The position numbers and the translations under genes are program-made. Source: Liopterus haemorrhoidalis (lineage: Eukaryota; Arthropoda; Insecta; Coleoptera; Dytiscidae). From it: a DNA stretch of 64,000 nucleotides. Below are positions 11,344 to 23,948 of the stretch, one piece after another (position 1 is the first letter of the stretch; each line of letters starts with the position of its first letter). Below the pieces are notes generated by a model. The model ran no database searches and had not been told where the DNA came from. It saw nothing but the letters and a program-made list of their open reading frames with translations. The stretch is from contig OZ020625.1 of assembly GCA_963971575.1 (NCBI GenBank), positions 19,126,829 through 19,190,828 of the forward strand, in the 5' to 3' direction.

Positions 11344-12294
11344 AGAGATATTTTTTTCGTACCTCAAGATTCGAATAAAAGTAATCTTGTTATCAATGAT
11401 AAAAATAATAGTTTTGTAATAAATTTGTTAAACTTAAACATACAATGTTTAACAAACAAAATACACAAAATTGAATATATGTTAAATGATTATAGCTATT
11501 TAAATGTATTATGCATAACAGAACACTGGCTTAATGAATATAATTTAAACTTATATAATATTGCAGGTTTTGAAATCGCTAGTGCTTTTTGCAGACCACC
11601 AAAAACTCATGGTGGTTCAATTATATACATTAGGCCGTGTATCAATTATAAATCATTGAAAAATATTGTTAATATGAGTATAAATGTACACTGTGAGTTA
11701 GCAGCTATAGAAATTATTGGTTGCAATTTAATCATTGTTTGCGTATATCGGACAAATAAGGGAGATTTTAATATATTCATAAAAAAATTTGGAGCAGTAT
11801 TGAACATTTTGTTCGAAACCCGTAAAGATATCATTATTTGTGGAGACTTTAATCTAAATTTTTTGGAACCAGATACGCCCGCTTTGACTTTTTGCAATTT
11901 AATAATTAGTTTTGGACTAACGCTCACTCTTCATGAGCCCTCAAGAGGTCGTAATTGCATATATAATATAATAACAAATATAAATGAACACGATTTTAAA
12001 ACTAAAACCATAAATTTGCATATGGGCGACCACAGTGGTCAAACTATTTCAGTTAACAGTAACTTGAACGTTACCAAAAAAAGTACAAATCCTATCTACT
12101 CAAGAAATTTTAATAATATATATTCTTTAAATGATTTTCGTTCAAAAATCTACAATGAACAATGGCGGAATGTGTATGAAGGTACAGATTTGCAGATAAA
12201 ATTCTCTAACTTCATGGAAACAATTCAGTATCATCTCCAATGTCGTTTTCCTTTAAAAAAAGTTACACACCTGAAATACACCAGGCTAAGATGA
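11344..12294 (+). pseudogene. LINE-1 copy A: endonuclease domain
   Basis: Frame open from just after a TGA at 11341 to 12294 encodes an apurinic-type endonuclease of a non-LTR retrotransposon. It has the catalytic Asn in LNLNIQCL, Glu in CITEHWL, and the block CGDFNLNFL, then a GDHSGQ block at the usual position of the SDH motif. No ATG occurs before LLNLNIQ, so the true start and ORF1 are missing or further upstream. A frameshift near the A-tract at about 12250 moves the reading to the frame used by the RT. Best class: CR1/Jockey group. Confidence 0.85.
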
Positions 12295-14159
12295 GCATGC
12301 ATTTTATTTATGATACATACAAACAAACCAAAAATCCCAATATTTATCAATATTATGTGAATTATAAATTATTTTATAGAAATTTAATAGCTCAAACAAA
12401 AAAGGAATTTATACTAGGTCAAATATTTAATTCATATAATAAAACAAAAAGTTTGTGGACAGTCATAAACTAGGAAACAGGTAGAAACCGAACGTATAAA
12501 GCTAACCATGATTTACCAGATGTAGAATGTTTTAGTAATTTCTTCGCGAACTACGCAAATGATTTAGTAAATAACCTGCCAAGATCCGTTAATAAATTTG
12601 AACATTATATTAATAATAAACAAATAACAAACCATTCATCAGTATTCCTAAGGCCAGTTACATATGATGAAATTTATCAAATTATAATAAAATTGAAAAA
12701 TAAACCTTCCCATGATATATATGGTCTTAATATGCACCTCTTAAAGAGCATATCAGACTATATTACAGAACCACTTACATACCTTATTAACATCATTTTA
12801 CTAGAAGGCATTTTTCCGGATTGCATGAAACATGCGAAAATTGTACCGATTTACAAAAAAGGGGACGCTAGCAATCCATCAAACTACCGCCCCATCGCAA
12901 TACTCCCAATAATTTCAAAAATAATAGAAACAGTTATACTTACCAGACTGATAAGCTATGCCGATAAAATAAAGTTAATAACGAAGGAGCAATATGGTTT
13001 TCAAAAAAATCTGTCAACTGTAGATGCTATTTTGGAATTGATAAATTACCTTGCAAACTCTATGGAAAATAAATATACGGCTACGAGTATTTTTGTTGAC
13101 CTATCCAAAGCATTCGATTGTGTTTCACATAAATTGCTAGTAGAAAAGATGGGCTACTATGGAATAAGAGGAAACTGTCTAGAGCTTTTAAAGTCTTATT
13201 TAACAAGAAGAACACAACAAGCTTACTGTAATAATACCTACAGTAAGACAGTAATTATAACGCGAGGGATACCACAAGGCTCTATCTTAGGGCCTTTTCT
13301 CTTCCTACTTTTTATAAATGATCTGCCCGCAAACATGAGTGCACATACAGTTCTTTTTGCGGACGATACCACTTTTACAGTCCAGGGGAAACAACCTGAC
13401 GAACTAGGGATTGCTGCCCAAAACATATTAAATAAAGCTAAAGATTGGTTTAACGCAAACGAACTGACACTGAACGAGTCCAAAACAATTCAAATGAGTT
13501 TCACTACCCGCCAGACTATACCAACTGACCAAATTGAAGTAAAATTTTTGGGCCTTCATCTCGATCCTCAGCTCACATGGAAAGCCCACGTTAAATACTT
13601 AAGTTCAAAACTGTCTAAATCGATCTATGGAATAAGAAAAATTAAACAAAATGTAAATGCTGAAGCGGCTCGTATGGCCTATTTCGCACTTTTCCATTCA
13701 GTTCTGATTTATGGCTTAACAATATGGGGATGTGGAACCTCACTGAATGAACTATTTATTTTGCAAAAAAAAGCTCTTCGAGCAATAGAATCAGTAGGAC
13801 CGAGAGAAACCTGCAAACCTTTATTTAAAAAACAAAGAATTTTTACAATCTATGCTGCGTATGTTCATGCAGTTGTAGTCAAAGTGCACGTAAACTCTCA
13901 AAAGTTAATTCTAAAAAAACAGTCTCACTCCCATAATACGCGATGTAATCACTACATAAAAATACCAACTCATCGGCTGGAAATAACAAAGAAAAATATT
14001 TATCTAAAATATGACATTTACAATAAAATTCCAGTTAGTGTTCAAAAGCTGTCACATAATAAATTTAAAAATGTTATCCGAAACTTTCTTATTGAGCTAG
14101 CTCCTTACAGCATTACAGAATGTATAAATTCAATGGAAAATTTACAGAGATGTATGTAA
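12240..14159 (+). pseudogene. LINE copy A: reverse transcriptase
   Basis: Same frame throughout, but interrupted by an in-frame TAG at 12471-12473. After it the frame is open for more than 560 codons. RT blocks run in order: [29 protein letters not shown], then FADDTTF, followed by a thumb region and a C-terminal HNTR motif. There is no RNase H. With the upstream frameshift this copy could not make a continuous EN-RT protein; otherwise it is well preserved. Confidence 0.9.
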
Positions 14160-14530
14160 ATTCATTCAAATCTGTTTTTGTACTGTACAAACGTATATTT
14201 TCGTCTTCTGACAATCTATCAAATTTTACGTGTTCATAAGCAGTGAAAAATTTTGAAATTCACCACAGCTGTACAACTAGTGCCACTGAAATTTTTCCCA
14301 AAATCTGGTTAAATTTGAAGCATCCACTGGCGTACCAGAAGTGATAGAAGATCCATCTCCTGCCGGGTCATCGCCCTCAGCCGTATCGACCTTCAGCCTG
14401 GTAAGCGACCAACACTTGCAATTTCATTCCTTATCTGTGTCCCTTGATAAGCCGCATAACCTATCAGGTCCACTCTATACACCTGTGAGTCTAAGTTTGC
14501 ATACCTATCAGGCGCCCTCTCGGCTACACA
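14160..14530. other. Junction between two LINEs
   Basis: It holds the start of the 3' region of LINE copy A and the presumed 5' UTR of LINE copy B; a 71-codon frame here (14341-14556) has no recognisable domain. Confidence 0.4.
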
Positions 14531-15336
14531 ATGACTTACTGTCCAAACTGCACTAAAAAAGTCACCGAATCTACGCCAAATGTGACCTGCGATGGGTGCA
14601 AGTTACGTATGCACTCAAGCTGCGCTGGACTTACTAAGGAGGACGTAACAAGACTGACTAGAATGAAACTCAAATCTTTAAAAATATATTGCAATAATTG
14701 CTCCGATTTAAGTGATAAAATATCGTCTATCTCCAATACACTCCAGAATTTTGAGAAAAAATTCGAAGAAAGATTGACAGCGCTTGAAAATTCTCTATCC
14801 AGGGTAATTGACATCCCAACTCAAACCTCGTTCGAGGAAGTTGTAGCTGAGGCATTAGATAGAATGAAACGTTCGAAAAATATCGTTTTGTATAACCTAC
14901 CTGAGACACAAAATCAGGCTGCTGGTGACAAAAGCGACATTTCTTCTGTAGCCGATATTCTGAACGCTGTGCAAGGCCCAGGACACCTGTATCGGTAAGG
15001 CGCTTAGGCCACCCAAGAAACGATGGAAGATCTAGACCCTTAAAAATAGCTCTATCATCTGAGTCGCAGGTTCGTTCAATCCTCAGAAATAAAAGGGCTC
15101 TTGGCCAAACTAACTTCAGTAAGGTTTCAATTAAAAACGATCAAACCCCTAAACAGTTGACTCACCTTAAAAATCTACGAGAAGAACTATTACGTCGAAA
15201 TGAAAATGGAGAGAATAACATAACTATACGTTATAAACGAGGTATTCCAGAGATATGTACTATGGAGCCTAATACCCAATCGTTTCGATTTTTTACACGA
15301 ACATCGCATCCCTCCCGGCAAAATTCGACGATTTAA
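14531..15336 (+). pseudogene. LINE copy B: ORF1 with PHD-type finger
   Basis: The ATG at 14531 opens a protein with a PHD-like Cys4-His-Cys3 array (C4, C7, C20, C23, H28, C31, C54, C57). A coiled-coil-prone segment follows, then an RRM-like start KNIVLYNLPE. A frameshift at about 14990 sends the reading to another frame, which carries the expected C-terminal part (RPLKIALSS, LREELLRR) to a TAA at 15334-15336. This ORF1 architecture is typical of arthropod CR1/Jockey-type LINEs, where it binds the RNA. Confidence 0.82.
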
Positions 15337-16259
15337 TGCTAAACATCAATAACCATTCATACTCAGTAATAGTAATATCAGAATCTTGGCTAACTGACAA
15401 CATACCAAACTCCATTGTAAACATTCCAGGTTACACTCTGTACAGATCTGATCGTTTAAATAAGATGGGAGGCGGCGTGTGTATTTACCTCAAAAAGTCG
15501 ATTTTTCAAAAAACACACATCCTGCCTTCAACATCAAATATCCAGGGAATTGACAACCTATGGCTCGATATTACGATCTTCAATTTTCGTGTTCTGATTG
15601 GTTGCATCTATCGCTCACCGAAAACGGATATTGACAGCGACCGACAACTATGCGATACTATCCATGATATGGCTGAAAAATACCACCGATTGATAGTCTT
15701 TGGAGATTTCAACTACCCGTCCCTAAAATGGCCACTTACGCACATACCAGTTGCTCCCGAGGCTGACTCCCTATTTGTCAACACCATTCTAACATCAAGC
15801 TTGGAACAAATAATTACGAAACCTACTAGATATCGCCAAGGTCAAATCCCCTCAACTCTTGATTTAATTCTGCTTTCGGATTCAAACCTATTAACTTCTC
15901 TACAATATGAAGCACCGATAGGAATCTCCGACCATGTATCTCTCTTGGCAACTCTACAAGTGCCTACGAATACACATCGTCCTCTACTTACTCAGAGATC
16001 TAATATATGGAAAGCTGACATATCACAAATAGAAGCTGCACTTACTAGTATCAGCTGGAAATCACTGCTAAACCACCCAAACATTGACGAACAATGGTCT
16101 TCTTTCAGCAGTACAGTCCAGAAGCATATATCCAGGTATACACCTCTAACCACTGCCCGAACAAACTTTCGCAAACCCTGGATGACTCTGGATTTGGCAC
16201 AGCTAGTATCTCGAAAGAGGCATCTGTGGAGACACTATAAAGAAATTATATACGGCTGA
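15290..16259 (+). pseudogene. LINE copy B: endonuclease domain
   Basis: The annotated ATG at 15336 overlaps the ORF1 stop as TAATG, but the catalytic Asn region YTNIASL is encoded just upstream in the same frame, so the ATG is not the domain start. Motifs: ISESWL (catalytic Glu), GGGVCIYLK, VFGDFNYPSLKWP, and ISDHVSLL with the catalytic His. The frame ends at 16259, and two frameshifts separate it from the RT. Confidence 0.88.
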
Positions 16260-16409
16260 TACCGACTTCACTGAATATAAAAAACTGGCAAATAAAACCA
16301 CGACTCTAACTAGGAAAGCACGAGAAGCTTATGAAATCGAAATTCTATCCCGAGGACAAAAGTCTTTGCTTATACAAAGTCAAAACTTAAAAACAAAAAC
16401 ACAATACCC

Positions 16410-18050
16410 TTGATTTACAACAACACTAACAGTTTATGTATTAATGAGACTGAAGTAGCCGAAGTATTTGCTAGCCAGTTTTTAAAAAATTTTACTACTG
16501 AAGCACCGGGTAACTTGCCTAACATGGATGGATCACCTTTAGTGGACTCAATTGCACATATTACGTTCACTCCTGAAAATGTAGCTGATAAACTGAAGCA
16601 ACTAAGCGTGACAACTGCTCCGGGCCCTGACGAAATACACCCTTTCATCCTCAAAAATTGTTATAATGTCCTAGCCGTCCCTCTCTCCATAATTATGAAT
16701 CACTCCCTTCAGTCAGGTAAAATACCAGCACCTTGGCTAATGTCAATAATAGTACCCATCTACAAAAATGGCGATAAACTACGAGCATCTAACTACCGAC
16801 CTATCAGCCTAGTATCCACTACGGCAAAGATAATGGAGAAAATCATTGTAGACGAGTTGATGAAGTTTTTGCTTCAAAATCGTGTTATCCCGGACTCACA
16901 ACATGGCTTCATTCCTGGACGATCAGTTGTATCAAATATGCTTCCTGCAACAAACTACTGGTCACAACATTTGGTCAACTCAGAACCCGTAGATGTCGTT
17001 TACTTTGATTTCTCCAAGGCTTTTGACAGAGTAGCTTTCCAAAGGTTATTTAATAAGCTTGACCATTATGGCATTCGCGGAAAACTCCTACAGTGGATCA
17101 CCGCCTACCTCTCCTACAGAACCTTTAAAGTCCGTATAAGTAAGTCCTTTTCGAGATGCTATCCCGTTACCAGCGGCGTACCCCAGGGCAGTGTGATCGG
17201 CCCAGTACTATTTTTACTATTCGTCTCTGATCTGGTAGCCCATCTTGTATCCGAGCATCAGATGTTTGCCGATGATTTGAAATTATATAACAAATCTAAA
17301 AATCAAGCGCACATACAAGCTGATATCAGTACGATTTACGAATGGTCTCATAGGTGGCTCTTACCACTAAACACCTCCAAATGCAATATACCCCACCTAG
17401 GCACCACAAATCCAAGGCATACATATTGCATCGCCGGACACGCTATTCAGCACGTCGATTGTGTAGTCTATCTCGGCCTAACTGTGACAACTACTCTTGA
17501 CTGGTCACCTCACGTAATAACAGTTGTAAAAAAGGCCAACAAAATTCTTCATCTCATATTCAAATCCTTCCCCCACCTCACCCCCACACTATTTCGCACA
17601 ATCTACCTATCCTACATCCGACCCCTTCTTGAATTTGCATTTGTAGTTTGGTCGCCTTATTTACAAAGGGATATTCAGCTCCTGGAAGGGGTTCAGAGGC
17701 GCGCAACCAGATCGCCAAGCAGTCTCCGTCTTATGGCATATGAAGAGCGCCTAAATATCCTAAACATTCAGCCTCTGGTAGATCGCAGAAAACGTGGAGA
17801 TTTAATCCAGATGTACAGGATTACAACAAACAAGTTTTCTACCAGTATGTCACCTCTGTTCCATGTCAATACTGATGACAGACTGCGCGGTCACCATCTC
17901 AAGTTGAAACACGAGAAGTACAAACGACAGCCGAGGCAGTTCTTCGTAAGCAATCGTGTCTTCGACTTGTGGAACTCTCTCCCAGAAGAAGTTATGTCTG
18001 CCCCAACCATAAACACATTCAAAGCTAGGATAAGCTACCTTTTCCCCTGA
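16410..18050 (+). pseudogene. LINE copy B: reverse transcriptase, CR1-like
   Basis: A 546-codon open frame has the complete RT core: SNYRPISLVS, YFDFSKAFDRV, TSGVPQGSVIGP, and MFADDLKLY with the catalytic aspartates, then a thumb and a C-terminal VFDLWNSLPEEV motif. CR1-like LINEs usually have this FADDLKLY form. The first codon is an ATG (16410), but it lies inside the domain; the real N-terminus is upstream beyond a frameshift. Confidence 0.92.
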
Positions 18051-18258
18051 GTTTTGAATATTTGTTTAATGTTAGATCTAAGTATAATAATTATAATTTT
18101 AATTTTATTGTAATTTTGAATTTACTGTTATTGTTACATTTGTTTAGACTGTAAAATAATATTTAAGTAGTTAGTAAGTATAACATATGTCATGTATATT
18201 GAGCATAACAAGCCCTTGGCTTCTGCTCTTATCTTAATAATAATAATAATAATAATAT
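18051..18258 (+). other. 3' UTR and (TAA)n tail of LINE copy B
   Basis: About 180 bp of AT-rich UTR end in cttggcttctgctcttatc and a short TAA repeat (18233-18256). Short simple-repeat tails rather than poly(A) are typical of CR1-type LINEs. Confidence 0.75.
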
Positions 18259-18439
18259 GTAAATATCCTGCAGTTTTCCAATTAATGATCTTTTTAATAT
18301 GTATTTATTTTTAATTTTGCATGTAAATGTTTTGAATTTTATTTTTCATATGTATATTTCATATAATGTCTAAGCTTTTAATACCTTCCATTTTGTAATT
18401 GACTTGTACAAACATTTCCAATGTATGTGTACCAATAAA

Positions 18440-18526
<87 letters not shown>
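18259..18526 (+). repeat. Second LINE 3' end with long (ATT)n tail
   Basis: An AT-rich UTR-like stretch with AATAAA (near 18435) leads into about 29 ATT units (18439-18526). Its most economical source is LINE copy A, split by the insertion of copy B. The (ATT)n tail resembles that of the LINE ending at 57122. Confidence 0.6.
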
Positions 18527-20475
18527 CCCACTTCTGAATATGTAATAAACTTATTAAAATCACTGTAATTTATTTGTCAGAATATAAATCACTACAATAG
18601 TTAATCTTACAGCGTCACTTGCCATGACTCTTACCGGCTTGGGTCAAGAGTGCTACAAAAAAAAAAAAAATTAAGTTGGGAACACTGAATTTTTGCCAAC
18701 TGTAATGAGAAGTTACTAGTTACTAGAAGTTATCCCTATTACACGATAACAATGATGAAATTATTGATTTTATTATATATTTAGTTCCATAAAATTCCAA
18801 TATAGTACTCTTATAACACATATAATATCATTCCATTTCCTACAGTAGTACTACTATATTTTTAACGATTACCTTCAAATAATAAATTTTAGTTCTACAG
18901 ATTTTGCCTCTACAATGTTACCACTAGATGAAAGTGAAATGTTTTTCCACTTTTTTTTTTGTAATATTGTCGTAATGCACGCAAAATAGCGCGCACTACA
19001 AATTAAAATCTGTTTTTATTATACACTAATTTATAATTAAATACTTTAATTGAACATATAAGTAAGAACATATTGATCTATGAAATACGTTTCTATTATT
19101 GTAAAGCGAATAATACTTGGAATTTGAGAGAAAACAAATATATAGATTATTAATATAGTTTAAGAAAAACATTAAACTGAAGGAGATCAAAAGTGTTACA
19201 GGCCAAGAATAAATACGCCAATAATAATTCGAAATAAATATCTCGAATATTAAAGACATTTAATTAAAACGCCTTACATAATAACTGATATTTTTAAATC
19301 TGATATATCAGTAGAATATAATTTTACCTACGATAACCTGGTCTACGAGATATGCATGGAAATTTAGAACATTTAACTCTTTAACTGATTTATTTTTATA
19401 CATTTTTGCAATGAATTTGTAATCAGTGATTCTTAAACTCTGGTCCGCGGGTAAAGGCCTTTAAGTGATTAAATTTGTTTTATATTGTAACTAGAAACTG
19501 TACAACTGCGGATTGGATGTACCTGAATGATATTAATTATAAAAAGGAAATTAGGAAATATGTAAATCCATTATATTTAAAATAACATACATACAGCGAC
19601 TTGAAAAAGAGGATAGTCTCCATACAAATTATATTTAACCAGAACTGTAAAATAATGATTATTTTTGTAATCAACTATTTGTGGAAAACCATTACTCATA
19701 TAACCGCAATCAGAAATTTGATTGAAATTACCTAAATAAACAGAATAAAAAATTCTTGATACGATTAGAAATATTCAAAAAGTAATCAAATCTTTACAAA
19801 ATTATGTTAAAATTTGGAATTTTTCATATTCTCAAAATATTTAGGTCTACGACCAACATCGCTCTTAATTTTCGCTTCCCTCGAAATAAAACATTCATAT
19901 AAATAATAATCAATACACTTTATTATTCTAAAAAAACATAAACTTTTTCTTACATTAATCTTCACAAAATATTACAATGTAAAAATATATTTAACATACA
20001 GATTTATTATTTGAAAACATTTATCGTACGTATATGCAGGGCATATATTCAAAATAATAAACCAGTTAGATAAAAAAAATAAATATAACACTAAAAAATC
20101 AGACCAGAAAAAAAAAATTAACTGTAGTTGTAACCCTAATTTTTTTAATAATTATCATACAATTTGTTGATTTTTAAAAATTGTTGATGTGGTCATTTGC
20201 CAAAAGTAGAAACTAAATCTTTTTCTGTACCTGTTATCCCACTATTCATTTTAACAACCAGTATGGAAGTATTTCAATATTTTAAGAATTGATATGCTCG
20301 TACCGGTTGAATATTGTCACTGCATATATTTAAGTATTTATTACAATATATATAGCTTAACACAATGGTATGCAAATTTTTGTGACAGAATGTCATGACA
20401 ATGTTTATTTAATAATTTAAAATAAAAATACGCCGTTAACTTGCCAAAATTAAGGTAAGCTTAGAATTGCAATAA
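18527..20475. other. AT-rich intergenic DNA with transposon scraps
   Basis: No gene is supported. Two orphan hAT-type ends are seen: cagtgattcttaaactctgg at about 19425, and a decayed copy of the GTAATC-rich element end at about 19638-19800, similar to 32347-32420. Nothing else recognised. Confidence 0.6.
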
Positions 20476-20801
20476 GGCGTTTACGAAAACTCTACCGGTA
20501 GATACCGGGAACATCAACTGTGTTCGAAAACAAGTTCGGTGAAGGTGTATAAGCATGTAGCTGTTTACCGACCAGTAGATTTCCTGGGGAAGATTTACTA
20601 TACCCCACTCAACATAACCTTATTCTAGCTAAACTATTCTAACATAACTAGTATTCTAGCTAAAGCCTAGCCGCCTAACCTAACCTTTTTAAGGATTATT
20701 TAAGCCTTCTCTATAGAGGCAGCACATAAGTTTATGTTCAGTGGGGTACAGTAAAGATTGGCCGATGTACCATATTCACCAGTAGAGTTTTCGTAAACGC
20801 C
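20476..20801. mobile_element. Foldback MITE, 326 bp
   Basis: TIRs ggcgtttacgaaaactctac (20476-) and its inverse ending at 20801 differ by one base over 22. A second inverted pair lies inside (about 20588-20615 and 20731-20758, sharing taccccact.aacata). No coding sequence; flanks are TA-rich, but a clean target duplication could not be fixed. Confidence 0.8.
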
Positions 20802-21734
20802 TAGTGATTTGGCCAAGATAAACTTTAGGTATGCATATTTATATATAAAAAGAATGCTGTTTGGATAGCAGGATCACCAGACCTGTATCTTTTTCACTAG
20901 TTTATTGCACTGTCATTTATTATTTAATTATTAAAATTAATTTAGTTAACTACAACTTTCCATATGTCTTTCCATTTGAATCCGGTCGCAGTAGCACTAC
21001 AATTATTTTAAGTCCCAGCAAGAAAACCATTTTCACTGTGCCCAGCACGTATTTTCTCGTTCTGATATTATAGTCCAGGCCTTATAGTGTTACATCGGAC
21101 AGTGTTTCTTTGTTCCTCATTTTTTATCACATTTGACCATCTTATATCAAGATTCATTGTAAGCAACGGTTTTGAAAAACTTCGCAAAAATAATCTGGAA
21201 TACAGAAAAATATTTAAAAAGTTTCCCTCAGTAGTCAAAACCAACATTTTTTAATAATAAATAGTTTAAATGTCATTTATAACATTATAATATCTACTTA
21301 CATTAATTATTTAAAATATGTACATATGTTTATTAAAGGTTAAACAATAAATGACATATGTATCAAAATTTACTAGTAGTTCTAAGTTTATAATAATAAG
21401 ATCTAAATTAATATTATATATAAACAAACCATATGTATTGATGTAATTTACTTTCTAATTAATGTTCTTTATTAAATTGTTTACAAAATACTTCAAAATG
21501 CATTAAACATTACATGAATAAGTTAAATTAATTTACGGATTTTAGAAATGTTATCCAATAAACACGGCTTTTATTTTTCACATATTATTTTATTATTTCG
21601 AAGTTGGGAACACTTTCCTTATCATCTTTAGCACATTTGACACAGACTCACTCTTACACAGTCTCGCTGACAATCTTACAATGTTGCCAACTGCAAAAAA
21701 ATTTTACAACGAGGGTTTATTACATACTAAACAT
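20802..21734. other. AT-rich intergenic DNA
   Basis: No gene or clear element seen. A 70-codon frame at 20861-21073 lacks any recognisable motif. Confidence 0.5.
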
Positions 21735-22690
21735 TAACAACAAAATAAAGTGAAAAGCAAAGAAAATGCATCACTTTTATTTTTAAAATGAAGAAAATAA
21801 AGGCAAAAGCAAAAAAAATGCGTCACTTTTATTTTTAAAATGAAGAAAATAATGTGAAAAGCAAAAAAAACGTGTCACTTTAATTTTTTAAATGAAGAAA
21901 ATAAAGTGAAAAGCAAAAAAAAGCGTGACTTTAATTTTTAAAATGAAGAAAATAAAGTGAAAAGCAAAACAAATGCGTCACTTTAATTTTTAAAATGAAG
22001 AAAATAAAGTGAAAAGCAAAAAAAATGTGTCACTTTTATTTTTAAAATGAAGAAAATAAAATGAAAAGCAGAAAAAAAAATGCTTCACTTTTATTTTAAA
22101 TTAAACAATAAACAAAAAATTGCAAAAAAAGTTAATACTAAACATTAACAAGAAAATAAAGTGAAAAGCAAAGAAAATGCGTCACTTTTATTTTTAAAAT
22201 GAAGAAAATAAAGTGAAAAGCAAAAAAATTGTGTCACTTTAATTTTTAAAATGAAGAAAATAAAGTGAAAAGCAAAAGAAATGCGTCACTTTAATTTTTA
22301 AATAAACAATTAACAAAAACTTGTAAAAAAAACTTAATACTAAATATTAACAATAAAATAAAGTGAAAAGCAAAACAAAATGAGTCGCTTTAATTTTTTA
22401 AATGAAGAAAATAAAGTGAAAAGCAAAAAAATGCGTCACTTTAATTTTTAGAATGAAGAAAGTAAAGTGAAAAGCAAACAAAAATGCGTCACTTAAATTT
22501 TTTAAATTAAGAAAATAAAGTGAAAAGCAGAAAAATGTGTAAGTTTAATTTTTAAAATGAAGAAAATAAAATGAAAAGCAAAAAAAAATGCTTATGTTTA
22601 ATTTTTAAAATGAAGAAAATAAAGTGAATAGCAAAAAAAAATGTGTCACTTTTATTTTTAAATAAACAACAAACAAAAAATTGCAAAAAA
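21735..22690. repeat. AT-rich satellite, ~62-bp unit
   Basis: About 13 to 14 tandem copies of a unit built from aaaataaagtgaaaagc, an A-run, then gcgtcactttaattttta. Units differ by small changes and A-tract length. Three longer spacers (near 22100, 22300 and 22650) carry aaacaataaacaaaaaa-like sequence, suggesting a higher-order organisation. The motifs aaagtgaaaagc and gcgtcacttt are partly complementary, so each unit can form a weak hairpin. Confidence 0.9.
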
Positions 22691-22696
22691 AAGTTG

Positions 22697-23945
22697 GTTT
22701 AGTTTAGTTTAGTTTATATTTGTATTTTCCATATACAGACATTACAATAGTGTACAATATACAATAGTGCCACACTATATATGAAAATCATGTCATACAC
22801 AAATTTAATTCATAAATCATAAAACATTAATCATATTATACAATATTACAAGAGGCACAAAAATACAATATATATATATATAAAATACTACACAGTGTTG
22901 TTGTAGTCAGCAACATTATAGATGGTATTTTGTAATAGGTGGCGTTTTACTTGAAATTTGAAGCTTTGTATGTTTTCGACCTTTCTAAGGTTCTCAGGAA
23001 GTGAATTAAAGTATTTACAGCAGTTAAAGTATGCTCCTTTTTGGTAACCAGATGTATTATGAGCCTGTGGAACAAGTAGATATCTGTTTCTTGTATCGTG
23101 AGAGTGATGGTCGCTTAACGGGAATAAATTTCTATGTTTATACACTAGAATGACAAGGGAGAGGATATATTCTGCAGGGACTGTCAATACGTTCATTTTT
23201 TTGAAAGATTCCCTACAAGAGTCTCTGAAATTTAGTGAATCAAGGATGCGTATTGCAGATTTTTGCAACACGAAAACTCTATTCCATCCAGCTGATTCAC
23301 CGCAATGAATAATGCCATATTTGAGATGCGAATGGAAACACGAGAAATATAGATTTTTTAAGATTCTTTTGCTGCACTGCATTTTTAGAGATTTTAATGC
23401 ATATAAACAGGAGCATAACCTTTGGCAGAGATTATCTATATGAGTAGTTCGCTTTATGTTTGAGTCTATGTAGAGTCCAGGTAATTTTGTATCTTTGGAG
23501 AGATTTATATTTTCACCGGCGTATGTTAGAAAATTACTTGATATTGTTTTGTTATGTGATGTTTTAAAGGTAATGCAAGTTGTTTTGTCTATATTCAAAG
23601 TTAATTTATTTTTATTTGTCCAAGTATGAATTTCTTTTGTCATAACGGAAGCAAAGGATGTTTCCATGTCAAGAGCAGTTTTGCATTTCGTCAGGAAGTT
23701 CATATCGTCGGCAAAAGCAGTCATAGTTAAACTCGAAATGTTTTTAAAATAATTGGGAAGGTCATTGGAATATAGAATAAATAATGTGGGACCAAGAACA
23801 GAACCTTGTGGTACGCCCATTTCCATGGGTTTATTTTTAGAGCGGTGAGTGGTATTATTGCTATTGACAATTGTGTACTGATTCCTTCCTCTCAAATAGG
23901 ATTTAAACCAGTCCAAATGTTTAGTAATGTTGAATTTATTTTAAC
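22697..23945 (-). pseudogene. 5'-truncated LINE, intact RT C-terminal half
   Basis: A single open frame of 342 codons (22888-23916) reads from the region before the RT palm: WFKSYLRGR, MGVPQGSVLGP, AFADDMNFL with both aspartates, a thumb, then HSHDTRNR and a C-terminal YFNSLPENLRKV. No stops or frameshifts, so the copy is fairly young. It starts with TTG in the automatic reading, so it is a fragment, not a gene. The 3' UTR is short and ends at about 22700 in an (AAACT)n-type tail. CR1/Jockey group, no RNase H. Confidence 0.9.
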
Positions 23946-23948
23946 ATA

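Noticed and set aside
18378..18563. Poly-asparagine protein
   Set aside because: Translation of the ATT simple repeat.
20655..20690. Telomeric (TTAGG)n repeat
   Set aside because: Only two to three units of cctaa, within a MITE.
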